A stretch of DNA of 64,000 nucleotides from Candidatus Obscuribacterales bacterium (GTDB lineage: Bacteria > Cyanobacteriota > Vampirovibrionia > Obscuribacterales > Obscuribacteraceae): positions 62,001 to 126,000 of the forward strand of contig JAGVLS010000021.1 of the NCBI GenBank assembly GCA_020054205.1, read 5' to 3'. Of the stretch, positions 56,651 to 64,000 are shown one piece after another (positions within the stretch are counted from its first letter, which is position 1; each line of letters begins with the position of its first letter). Below the pieces are notes generated by a model. The model saw nothing but the letters and a program-made list of their open reading frames with translations. It ran no database searches and was not told the DNA's origin. The position numbers and the translations under genes are program-made.

Positions 56651-57196
56651 TGCTTACCACCTATTTAAGTATGTGCAGCTGCTGCAAAACATTTATTTTG
56701 CTGATGCGCGACACGCAAAGATTTGATGCCCGAAGGCATACTAATGAATTGATTGTTTTAAACTTGGAGGTCGTTTATTACACTGCCTAATGGCACTGCT
56801 ACAAAAAATTAGTCAAAATAGTTTTATCAAATGACATAAAACTCTTTCTATCTCTTCTTCTCTTCAGACTAGTAAAACTACAAGCTAGTTGCTTGGTTTA
56901 TCTACTTTAAATGTACCGCGATAGCCATATTTCGAGCAATATGCAACCTGTCCAAAAAACCCTTATAGAATTTAGCCAGATTGTCCAAGAAAAATTACTT
57001 GTCAAAATTTATAAAGACAGGAAAGCCTTGGCTGATAAAAGCAATTCCATTTAATTACAATATATTGTCAACTGAAAATAACATGATTATTTTTACTGTT
57101 TTGCTTGATATCAGCTAAATAATTGTTATCCTGCATGAAGACAATGAGCTATATGACATGAAGCTATATGACATGTGAAGTTTTGGAGTGCTGATT
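56651..57196. other. 546-base intergenic region with leader hairpin and weak promoter signals
   Basis: The gap between the divergent patA and TPR genes holds no convincing gene. On the minus strand, 5' leader of patA, a 5-bp stem closed by a TTCG tetraloop sits at 56726-56739 (ATGCC-TTCG-GGCAT). A 47-codon open frame at 56911-57054 (plus strand) has plausible composition but no ribosome-binding site. A weak promoter for the TPR gene is TTGCTT (57101-57106) and TGTTAT (57124-57129), 17-base spacer. A tandem repeat lies near the right end. Confidence 0.6.
57147..57176 (+). repeat. Two tandem copies of a 15-base repeat in the TPR gene leader
   Basis: AGCTATATGACATGA at 57147-57161 is followed at once by AGCTATATGACATGT at 57162-57176; 14 of 15 positions are the same. 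It ends 8 bases before the ribosome-binding site. It could be a slipped duplication or part of a regulatory site. Confidence 0.8.
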
Positions 57197-59263
57197 TTGA
57201 AAAAACAAATCCTTATTTTATCTCTTGCATTAAGCAATATATATACATCAAATATACAAGCAGCGGATTTATCCAAGCCTTTACTTGAAAAGTATTACCA
57301 AGGGGTGACGTCTTTTAAGGCTGGTGACATTGAAAGGGCAATTGATGCTTTTCAAACTGTTGCACTTAGTGCCCCTGATGATCCATTAGTTCATTTAAGC
57401 CTTGGGGCTGCTTTACATCAACATGGTGATATTGATAATGCAATTGCAGAATATCAAAGAGCTATTTCATTACGTCCGGCTGACGCGTTTGCAAGAGAAA
57501 GCTTAGGATTATTATTGCAATCACAAGGACAACTTGATGATGCTATTTATCAATACAAACAAGCAATGTTGGCTAGACCTGATATTCCTCTATTTGGTCT
57601 TAATTTAGGTATAGCCTATAGAATACAAGGCAATTTGGATGCTGCTATTTCTGAACTAAAAAAAGTTGTGAATGCTTATCCAGACAATTTAAAAGCCCGC
57701 TCACAACTTGCTTGCTGCTTCCAAGACAAAGGTGAGAATCAGCTTGCAGCAAAAGAATATAAATGGATATTACTGCATGATCCAAATAATTTTTCATTAC
57801 ATTACAATTTAGCTTTGTCTCTTTTGTCTTTAAAAGATTATGACGAAAGCATTTCTGAATTAAAAAAAGCAATAGCCATTGATAAAACAGTAGCTGAGCC
57901 GCATGCAACTCTTGCTCAAGCACAAATAGCACAAAATAATCTAAGCGAAGCAGCAAATGAGTTTAAACAAGCAGTAAGTTTGAAAAAAGATAACGGACAT
58001 TGGCATGCACAATTAGCAGACACACTAGTTAAGCTTAACGATTATCCTGGAGCACTTACAGAATATAGAAGTGCTCAACAATTAGATCCCAAAAATGTCA
58101 ATGTTGCTTATAGCCTTGGTTATTTGCTTCAGCTAACAGGCGATCTAAACCAAGCTGCTCAATCGTATGAAAAGGTCATTTCTCTCAATCCTCAATATGC
58201 AAATGCTCATTACAATTTAGGTATTATTCGGCAAAAGCAAAATAATTTAGACGCTGCAGAGCGTGAATTTAAAGCAGCTTTAGCTATCAATCCTAATGAT
58301 GGACAAGCATTAATAAATCTAGGCAGAACATTTTTACTTAAAGGTGATTTAAATCAATCTGCATCATATTATCGTCAAGGATTAAGCCTTGACTCACAAG
58401 ATGGAGCAGCTTATGCAGAGTTAGGTAGTATTCTCACTAGACTTAATGACAAATTAGGGGCTCAATCTGCTTTTGAAACAGCATTATCTTTAGCACCACG
58501 CAATAAGCAAGTTCTTTTAGCAGTGGCAAATTTTAGAGAAGAGCAAGGCAATTTAGTAGAAGCAGAACAAATTTATCGCAGAATACTAGAATCGCAAAAT
58601 ACTGACTATGAAACAATGCGACAATTAGCCGAAAATTTATCAAATCAAGGCAAAACAGAAGAGTCAGTTAACTTTTATCAACAAATAGTGAGAGCTAATC
58701 CTCAATCAGCAAAGTCTTATAATGATCTAGGTCTTGTATTACAAAAACAAAAAGACTTACCTGGTGCTCAAGCACAATTTAAAGCAGCAGTAGCAATTGA
58801 TCCTAAATATTCAGATGCTCATATCAATTTAGGTAATACTTATTTAGCTGCTCAAAATTATAAGGATGCTGCCTCTGAATATAATCAAGCAATTACCAAT
58901 AATGATAATAATGTACAAGCTCATTACAATTTAGGACTTGCTTTGGTTGGACAAGCAGATATTAATGGTGCAATTAATGAGTATAGAAAAGCACTGGCAA
59001 TAGACAATAAATTTGCCAATGCTTATTATGCCCTCGGTCTAACTTTAATACAAACAAATAAATTAGCTGAGGCCAATGAAGCCTTGGATACTTATTTAAA
59101 GCTTGATCCAAATGGTCCATATATTGAACTTGCTAAAGAAAATCTATCTAAATTAAAACAAGTTGCAGAAACGGGGAAAGCACCAGGAGATGCCAATGCC
59201 GCTACACAGCCAACAAACAGTCAAGCAGTAAGTAGTACTCCCGGCGAAAAGTCTACTCATTAA
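57197..59263 (+). CDS. Large exported TPR-repeat protein
   Basis: I start at TTG 57197 because GGAG (57185-57188) lies 8 bases upstream; the GTG at 57188 overlaps that site. The 688-residue protein has a signal peptide (residues 1-22, ending IQA) and about eighteen tandem TPR units with highly regular NP or DP endings (residues ~30-650), then a polar low-complexity tail (GDANAATQPTNS). It is the largest of eight TPR proteins here and would act as an extended protein-binding solenoid in the periplasm. No partner is evident. Confidence 0.9.
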   Translation: MKKQILILSLALSNIYTSNIQAADLSKPLLEKYYQGVTSFKAGDIERAIDAFQTVALSAPDDPLVHLSLGAALHQHGDIDNAIAEYQRAISLRPADAFARESLGLLLQSQGQLDDAIYQYKQAMLARPDIPLFGLNLGIAYRIQGNLDAAISELKKVVNAYPDNLKARSQLACCFQDKGENQLAAKEYKWILLHDPNNFSLHYNLALSLLSLKDYDESISELKKAIAIDKTVAEPHATLAQAQIAQNNLSEAANEFKQAVSLKKDNGHWHAQLADTLVKLNDYPGALTEYRSAQQLDPKNVNVAYSLGYLLQLTGDLNQAAQSYEKVISLNPQYANAHYNLGIIRQKQNNLDAAEREFKAALAINPNDGQALINLGRTFLLKGDLNQSASYYRQGLSLDSQDGAAYAELGSILTRLNDKLGAQSAFETALSLAPRNKQVLLAVANFREEQGNLVEAEQIYRRILESQNTDYETMRQLAENLSNQGKTEESVNFYQQIVRANPQSAKSYNDLGLVLQKQKDLPGAQAQFKAAVAIDPKYSDAHINLGNTYLAAQNYKDAASEYNQAITNNDNNVQAHYNLGLALVGQADINGAINEYRKALAIDNKFANAYYALGLTLIQTNKLAEANEALDTYLKLDPNGPYIELAKENLSKLKQVAETGKAPGDANAATQPTNSQAVSSTPGEKSTH

Positions 59264-59320
59264 TAGTGCTTGATTTATCTGTCCAATTATGGCGAGTATT
59301 CACGTTATGCTCCGTGTATA

Positions 59321-60757
59321 ATGAGCGCCATGCAATTAAATCGAGAACATTGTTATCAGGCTTTGCTTACGCATGATCCACGTTTTGACGGAACATTTTT
59401 TGTTGCGGTAAAAACAACAAAAATATATTGTCGCCCGGTATGCAAAGTAAAGCCAGTACTATTTAAAAATTGCACTTTTTTTCTTACTGCTGCTCAAGCA
59501 GAACAATTTGGTTTTCGTCCATGCTTACGCTGTCGCCCGGAATTAGCACCAGGAAATGCTCCTTTAGATTCTGTTTCTCGGCTCGCTGCCATAGCAATAA
59601 GCAAAATAGAGGATGGTATTTTATCAAAAATAAGTGTTAGACAATTGGCCCACGAATTAGGCGTAAGCGATAGAACTCTGAGACGAGTCATGGAAAGTGA
59701 ACTAGGTGTCTCGCCATTAGAGCTTGCCCAAACTCATCGCCTGCTTCTTGCTAAACGACTGCTAACAGATACAAAATTGCCCATTACTGAAATTGCTTAT
59801 GCTAGTGGATTTGCCAGCATCAGACGCTTCAATACCGTATTGAAAAAACAATATAATTTATCACCAAGAGATTTTAGAAAAAATAATACCAAAAACCAAA
59901 ATCAAGAATTTCTCATTTGTGAAATTGCTTATAGATCGCCAATGGCTTGGCAAGATTTATTATTGTTTTTACAAATAAGAGCAATTGCCGGAGTGGAATG
60001 GACTGACGGCACAATTTATCGCCGCACAGTTAAGATTGGAAAACACATTGGCTGGTTAGAAGCAAGTTTATGTACTGATAAAAAAGCAATATTAGCCAAA
60101 ATATCAATTAGCTTGGCACCAGTAATGACGGAAGTAATTGCTGGTTTAAAACGATTATTTGATTTATATGCAGAACCAAAACAAATTTCTAAACATCTAG
60201 GCACACTGGCAAAGGCAAAACCAGGACTAAGAGTTCCTGGTGCATTCAATTTTTTTGAAGTTTGTATACGAGCTATTTTAGGACAACAAGTTAGCGTCAA
60301 AGCTGCTAGTACTTTAGCAACAAGATTAGCACATAAATATGGAGAGACTATTGATACACCTTTTAATGAGCTAAATTTGCTTAGCCCGGAGCCTAGTGTT
60401 ATTGAGAGCGCTAAGATCAAAGATATGATTGCTCTTGGTATAACAAAAAATAGAGCAACAACCATTCAATGTATAGCAAAAGTTTTTGCCAACAACACAG
60501 ACTTTTTTGATTCTGCCGATAGCCGAAAAAAAATTATTTCCAAATTACATACAATTAGAGGCGTAGGAGAATGGACATTACAATATATTTCTATGAGAAT
60601 ACTAGCAGATCCTAATGCTTTTCCTCATACAGACTTAGGAATTTTAAAGGCTCTGAATGTAACTAGCCCGAAAACTGCGCTGATGAAAGCAGAAAAATGG
60701 CAACCTTGGCGAGCTTATGCAGCTATGCATTTGTGGAAATCATTGGAGAAAGCATGA
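59321..60757 (+). CDS. Ada-AlkA fusion: methyl-sensing regulator and 3-methyladenine DNA glycosylase
   Basis: The 478-residue protein joins three parts. An Ada zinc domain (residues ~5-85) has the four cysteines in YCRPVC and CLRCRPE, where one cysteine takes a methyl group from DNA phosphotriesters. An AraC-type helix-turn-helix region (residues ~85-185; [20 protein letters not shown]) binds DNA. An AlkA-type glycosylase (about 190-475) has the HhH motif [18 protein letters not shown] and the catalytic aspartate in FPHTDLGIL. The start is ATG 59321 or 59330, neither with a strong ribosome-binding site; the frame before is open to 59270. The Ogt gene overlaps by ATGA. Confidence 0.93.
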   Translation: MSAMQLNREHCYQALLTHDPRFDGTFFVAVKTTKIYCRPVCKVKPVLFKNCTFFLTAAQAEQFGFRPCLRCRPELAPGNAPLDSVSRLAAIAISKIEDGILSKISVRQLAHELGVSDRTLRRVMESELGVSPLELAQTHRLLLAKRLLTDTKLPITEIAYASGFASIRRFNTVLKKQYNLSPRDFRKNNTKNQNQEFLICEIAYRSPMAWQDLLLFLQIRAIAGVEWTDGTIYRRTVKIGKHIGWLEASLCTDKKAILAKISISLAPVMTEVIAGLKRLFDLYAEPKQISKHLGTLAKAKPGLRVPGAFNFFEVCIRAILGQQVSVKAASTLATRLAHKYGETIDTPFNELNLLSPEPSVIESAKIKDMIALGITKNRATTIQCIAKVFANNTDFFDSADSRKKIISKLHTIRGVGEWTLQYISMRILADPNAFPHTDLGILKALNVTSPKTALMKAEKWQPWRAYAAMHLWKSLEKA

Positions 60758-61227
60758 GAACATATACTAATTTCAAAAGCCCCTTTGGTAATTTGTTTTT
60801 ATTAGCAGACAACAACAAGCTAATTGGTTTATATATGAATAAACAATTGGCAGATGAAGCTAAAAACATTAATACAGATATTTTAGCTGAAGCAAAACGA
60901 CAATTGCAAGAATATTTTTCTGGCTCTCGTCAGAAATTTGATTTGCCTCTTTATACAGAAGGCACTGAGTTTCAAAAATCAGTTTGGAAAGAATTACAAA
61001 AAATCCCATACGGAAAGACTATATCTTATGGGGAATTAGCCAAGCGCATTGGCAATAAACTGGCTAGCCGAGCAGTGGGCATGGCTAATAATCGCAATCC
61101 AATTTCAATAATTATCCCTTGCCATAGAGTAATTGGGGCAAATGGCTCTTTAACTGGTTATGGCGGCGGACTTGAGTGCAAACAAAAACTTTTAGACCTA
61201 GAAAAACAATTTGTAAATCTCTGTTAG
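60754..61227 (+). CDS. ogt: Methylated-DNA--protein-cysteine methyltransferase
   Basis: Ogt takes the methyl group off O6-methylguanine in DNA onto its own cysteine. I start at ATG 60754, which overlaps the Ada-AlkA stop as ATGA; the upstream frame lies inside that gene. The 157-residue protein has the active-site motif IIPCHRVIG (C123), the [14 protein letters not shown]-binding segment, and an N-terminal RNase H-like part. With the Ada-AlkA regulator this forms an adaptive-response operon to alkylation damage. Confidence 0.96.
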   Translation: MRTYTNFKSPFGNLFLLADNNKLIGLYMNKQLADEAKNINTDILAEAKRQLQEYFSGSRQKFDLPLYTEGTEFQKSVWKELQKIPYGKTISYGELAKRIGNKLASRAVGMANNRNPISIIIPCHRVIGANGSLTGYGGGLECKQKLLDLEKQFVNLC

Positions 61228-61246
61228 AAGCAGCTATAATGCAAAT

Positions 61247-61687
61247 ATGAATACAAAAGCTAACAAAATTAATGGAAAGCACCTCATACTATATGATGGT
61301 ATTTGTGGCTTATGTAATAAATTTACTCAATTAGTTTTAAAGCATGATAAAAATGACTTATTTCGATTTGCATCATTGCAAAGCAAAACAGCAAATGAAA
61401 TTTTAAAAAATTATGGCTATTCAAATAATAATCTAGATACTGTCTATGTCATAGAAAATTATGAGAAAGACAATCAAAAAATTTATATGCGAGCAAAAGC
61501 AATTATATTTGTTTTAGAACAATTGCGCCTATTGTTTTCTCCAGTCAATTTATTGAAAATTTTGCCTGATACATTTTTAAATTGTGCCTATGATATGGTA
61601 GCCAAAAGTAGATATAGGCTTTTTGGGCAATCAGATCAATGCATATTACCTAAAGAGAGCGACAGCAATAAATTTATTGATATTTAA
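61247..61687 (+). CDS. DCC-family thiol-disulfide oxidoreductase (DUF393)
   Basis: The 146-residue protein starts with the family signature LILYDGICGLCNKF (DGxCxxC; cysteines near residues 20 and 23), a thioredoxin-like redox site. FASLQS follows, another typical element. The C-terminal half is less well kept (LPDTFLNCAYDMVAKSRYRLFG). The family is predicted to be thiol oxidoreductases but mostly lacks tested function. It follows ogt after 19 bases and may be part of the alkylation operon by proximity only. Confidence 0.9.
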   Translation: MNTKANKINGKHLILYDGICGLCNKFTQLVLKHDKNDLFRFASLQSKTANEILKNYGYSNNNLDTVYVIENYEKDNQKIYMRAKAIIFVLEQLRLLFSPVNLLKILPDTFLNCAYDMVAKSRYRLFGQSDQCILPKESDSNKFIDI

Positions 61688-61692
61688 AAAAT

Positions 61693-63075
61693 TTATTTAT
61701 CTCTAATAGGCTTTTTCCAATACTCCCGATCTATCTTGACGGCCATAATTGGATAATCAGGATAATTATTATTATCAAATTCAGCCCAGAAAAGCATTGG
61801 TTTATCCATTGTAAATCTTTTAAGAGGACCGAGAGAACGTGGCACATTCAAATCCAATACTTCTGCAGCCTTAAAACCCTCTTTATCCATTTGTACTAAA
61901 AGATTTGTTCTAGCTTTGCCAATTGATTCACCAGATTCATTTTTCATTCCAACAAGCCAGTTCAAATCTAGACTTTTATCCATGTCTACATTAGGCAATA
62001 CAATGGCCGCATAATTATCGGGATGTTTTTGACTTTTATTATTGGGAGTCAATTTTTCAGCAATTTTTGATGCATCCATACCAGGCAAATCTTTTTCATA
62101 AGGCGTGACATAAACTTTAATTCCATTTTGATCATAAATTTTTACTACCGGCTCATTATGATTTGGCACTTTAAAAAATTGATTGGTATTTAATTGAAAA
62201 GCAGAATACTCTTTACCATTACTTTTAATTGGTTGTTTCGCATCCGTGCCAGTCCATGAACCTTCCATAGAGAAAGAAGATACTATACCAAGTCCATTTA
62301 TTTGATCAAAACGATTTTTGCTGCCATGATCCTCCAAAAATTTATTTAAGACGTCTACATCATTTGATGCAATACCATCAACAATATTTTTTGGCAACTT
62401 ATTAATATCACCACCCAATTTATCTAATAGATCAATTGCTTGCCTCTGCAAATCAGTGCCTGCCTGCCAGTTGCCTTGAAGAAAATCTTCGCTTATTTTT
62501 AAGGCTTTTACTAAAGAAGGTACACTGGCAAGCGGCTCTGCATTTACATTTGTGTCTTTATATTCAGGCAATTTAAATTCAACCGGTCTTACAATTTGCC
62601 TTTCTTTAGGTTCTCCATTTTCATCTTTTTCTTTAAGATCTTGTTCTAAAAAATAAAGAACGGCTTTACTATTATCATCTTTATAAAATTTAGGCACCGG
62701 TCCATATGGACCCGAAATATTTTCTGGACTGTTTATTTCTTGCGCTAATTGCATTAGCTTTTTGCGTCCACCTTCACGGTAAGCAGCTTGAAATGCATTA
62801 ATTATGTCCATTCTTAAATCTAATGAGTTCAATGGATGATTTGGATCATCATTACCAATATTATTTTCTTTAGCTAGTTTATAAGCAGATTCAAAAGCTT
62901 TACCTAATTCACTGGCTGACTTAGTTGTAGGTACGGTTTCAGATGCATTTTGAATTTTTGCATTTTCTTTTTCTGCATCTTTTTCAGAATACAAAGCTAC
63001 AATTAAGTCTGCGTTTGCAAATGAATTATCGGCAGAGCTTTCAGATGTATTTCTCTCGTTAATTAAATCAACCAT
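61693..63075 (-). CDS. Hypothetical protein, acidic with disordered N-terminus
   Basis: The 460-residue protein has no signal peptide, membrane segment or known domain. I start at ATG 63075; the frame is open to 63135, but that part overlaps a terminator-like hairpin after recG and encodes an unrelated hydrophobic stretch. Residues ~1-55 are Ser/Asn/Glu-rich and probably unfolded; the remainder is mixed alpha/beta with a final ~80-residue tryptophan-containing beta segment. It may be a secreted or surface protein with a non-classical signal. The start of the gene has no strong ribosome-binding site. Confidence 0.68.
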   Translation of the reverse strand: MVDLINERNTSESSADNSFANADLIVALYSEKDAEKENAKIQNASETVPTTKSASELGKAFESAYKLAKENNIGNDDPNHPLNSLDLRMDIINAFQAAYREGGRKKLMQLAQEINSPENISGPYGPVPKFYKDDNSKAVLYFLEQDLKEKDENGEPKERQIVRPVEFKLPEYKDTNVNAEPLASVPSLVKALKISEDFLQGNWQAGTDLQRQAIDLLDKLGGDINKLPKNIVDGIASNDVDVLNKFLEDHGSKNRFDQINGLGIVSSFSMEGSWTGTDAKQPIKSNGKEYSAFQLNTNQFFKVPNHNEPVVKIYDQNGIKVYVTPYEKDLPGMDASKIAEKLTPNNKSQKHPDNYAAIVLPNVDMDKSLDLNWLVGMKNESGESIGKARTNLLVQMDKEGFKAAEVLDLNVPRSLGPLKRFTMDKPMLFWAEFDNNNYPDYPIMAVKIDREYWKKPIRDK

Positions 63076-63099
63076 TTTAATTTTTGCTACCCTATATTT

Positions 63100-63133
63100 G
63101 CTAAACAAAGCAAAACTACCAGCTGCGGCTGGC
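63100..63133 (-). terminator. Candidate intrinsic terminator after recG
   Basis: On the minus strand GCCAGC-CGCA-GCTGGT (63133-63118) forms a 6-bp stem, including one G:T pair, followed by TAGTTTTGCTTTGTTT. It lies 27 bases after the recG stop, and before the ATG chosen for the 460-residue gene, so the two genes are probably separate transcripts. The stem is short, so the call is weak. Confidence 0.4.
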
Positions 63134-63159
63134 AAATTTGTGACTTCATAATTAAGCGC

Positions 63160-64000
63160 TCAACCAGATGATATTAAATCTATGGCTTCATGAGCTGAGT
63201 TTTGCTCTGTCAATGCTTTAAGTTGTGGGTAAGTTTCAAGTTCTGGATCTTTTTTGATGATTTCAATGGCAGCATTACGGGCTTGTTCTAATATCTTAGT
63301 ATCATTAACCAAATCAGCTAATATCAAATCAGGCATACCACTTTGTCTTACACCCAAAAATTCACCTGGTCCTCGTAATTCTAAATCTTTTTGCGCAATA
63401 ATAAAACCATCATTGGTTTGAGTCATTATTTCTAAGCGCTGGCGGGTGGTTTCTGATTTACCATCTGCCAATAAATAACAATACGATTGCGTGCTGCCTC
63501 TACCAACACGCCCGCGCAATTGATGCAATTGAGCCAATCCAAAGCGATCAGCATTTTCTATTACCATAATGCTAGCGTTGGGTACATCTACACCTACTTC
63601 AATAACAGTAGTGCAAACTAAAATGTCAAATTCTCCAGCTCTAAACTTATCCATTACCTCTTCTTTTTCTTGAGGTTTTAATTTGCCATGCATTAGTCCA
63701 ATTCTTAGATTGGGAAATATTTTAGTTCTAAGATTTTCATATTCAGCTGTAGCAGCTTTTGCAGACAATGTTTCTGACTCTTCAATAAGTGGAAATACAA
63801 CATAGGCTTGTGCGCCTTTTTTCACTTTTTCTTCCACAATACTCCATAGTTGGCGCTTTTCTATGCCAGTGAGGAATTTAGTTTCAATTGGTTTACGCCC
63901 AGGTGGTAATTCATCAATTTCAGATACATCCAAGTCGCCATGTACAGTTAAAGCAAGCGTTCTTGGAATAGGTGTCGCGGTCATTGTTAAAAGTTCGGGA
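63160..64000 (-). CDS. recG: ATP-dependent DNA helicase RecG (C-terminal part; N-terminus off the window)
   Basis: RecG is a branched-DNA helicase that remodels stalled replication forks and Holliday junctions. The frame is open to the right edge. The first visible part is the helicase motif III region LLTMTATPIPRTLALT, followed by motif V-VI segments VCTTVIEVGVDVPNA and LHQLRGRVGRG, which with the ENADRFGLAQ linker are diagnostic of RecG rather than Mfd or PriA. The end (residues after ~GEFLGVRQSGMPD) matches the RecG C-terminus. About 280 residues of ~700 are present. Confidence 0.94.
   Translation of the reverse strand, partial: PELLTMTATPIPRTLALTVHGDLDVSEIDELPPGRKPIETKFLTGIEKRQLWSIVEEKVKKGAQAYVVFPLIEESETLSAKAATAEYENLRTKIFPNLRIGLMHGKLKPQEKEEVMDKFRAGEFDILVCTTVIEVGVDVPNASIMVIENADRFGLAQLHQLRGRVGRGSTQSYCYLLADGKSETTRQRLEIMTQTNDGFIIAQKDLELRGPGEFLGVRQSGMPDLILADLVNDTKILEQARNAAIEIIKKDPELETYPQLKALTEQNSAHEAIDLISSG

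Overview
The window is a 64 kb piece of a low-GC (roughly 36% by eye), gene-dense bacterial chromosome. The cell has an outer membrane: there is a Kdo cytidylyltransferase (kdsB), an RND efflux pump with its adaptor, and a TPR lipoprotein. A YggT/Ycf19-family protein and a Tic20-like membrane protein point to the cyanobacterial lineage. Together with the many TPR proteins, membrane-anchored Ser/Thr kinases and the absence of photosynthesis genes here, I infer a non-photosynthetic Cyanobacteriota (Melainabacteria/Vampirovibrionia, perhaps Obscuribacterales). That placement is inference; no rRNA gene is present to test it.

Layout. 1-3.2 kb (minus): thiL, folD, an anchored unknown protein and a truncated threonine/serine dehydratase. 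3.2-7.3 kb (plus): yggT, a Tat-exported propeller protein, an M48 peptidase and a DUF3592 protein. 7.3-9.4 kb (minus): a zinc-ribbon coiled-coil protein and a GAF-GGDEF diguanylate cyclase. 9.5-13.8 kb (plus): hisS, Tic20-like, ParA and a TPR-matrixin protease in a tightly packed operon. 13.7-21.6 kb: glycerophosphodiesterase, kdsB, a deoxyribosyltransferase-methyltransferase fusion, two tandem thymidylate-kinase paralogs and dtd. 21.7-21.9 kb: initiator tRNA-fMet and tRNA-Gly(TCC), convergent. 22-30 kb: hisC, a carotenoid-oxygenase cluster, an acyl-CoA synthetase group, and an unannotated promoter-hairpin-terminator unit at 26.74-26.89 kb.

31.7-40 kb (plus): tetR, RND adaptor, RND pump and two tandem membrane kinases, with a TetR-type operator over the tetR promoter. 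40-49 kb: tyrosine catabolism (hpd, hmgA), three TPR proteins, tusA with a cysteine-rich partner, thymidine kinase, thiolase, alanine dehydrogenase and exonuclease III. 49.98-50.27 kb: a 284-bp MITE-like element with perfect 32-bp inverted ends. 50.3-64 kb: an NAD-binding epimerase-like protein, a repeat-module envelope protein, hutH, putrescine aminotransferase, a large TPR protein, an Ada-AlkA/Ogt alkylation-repair operon, a DCC-family protein and the C-terminal half of recG.

Physiologically the genes fit a heterotroph that scavenges amino acids and amines (alanine, histidine, tyrosine, putrescine, threonine/serine) and fatty acids, and salvages thymidine. The best candidates for something new are the NDT-methyltransferase fusion, the paired kinases with complementary motif defects, the TPR-matrixin protease in the ParA operon, the ~120-nt putative sRNA or attenuator, and the MITE.
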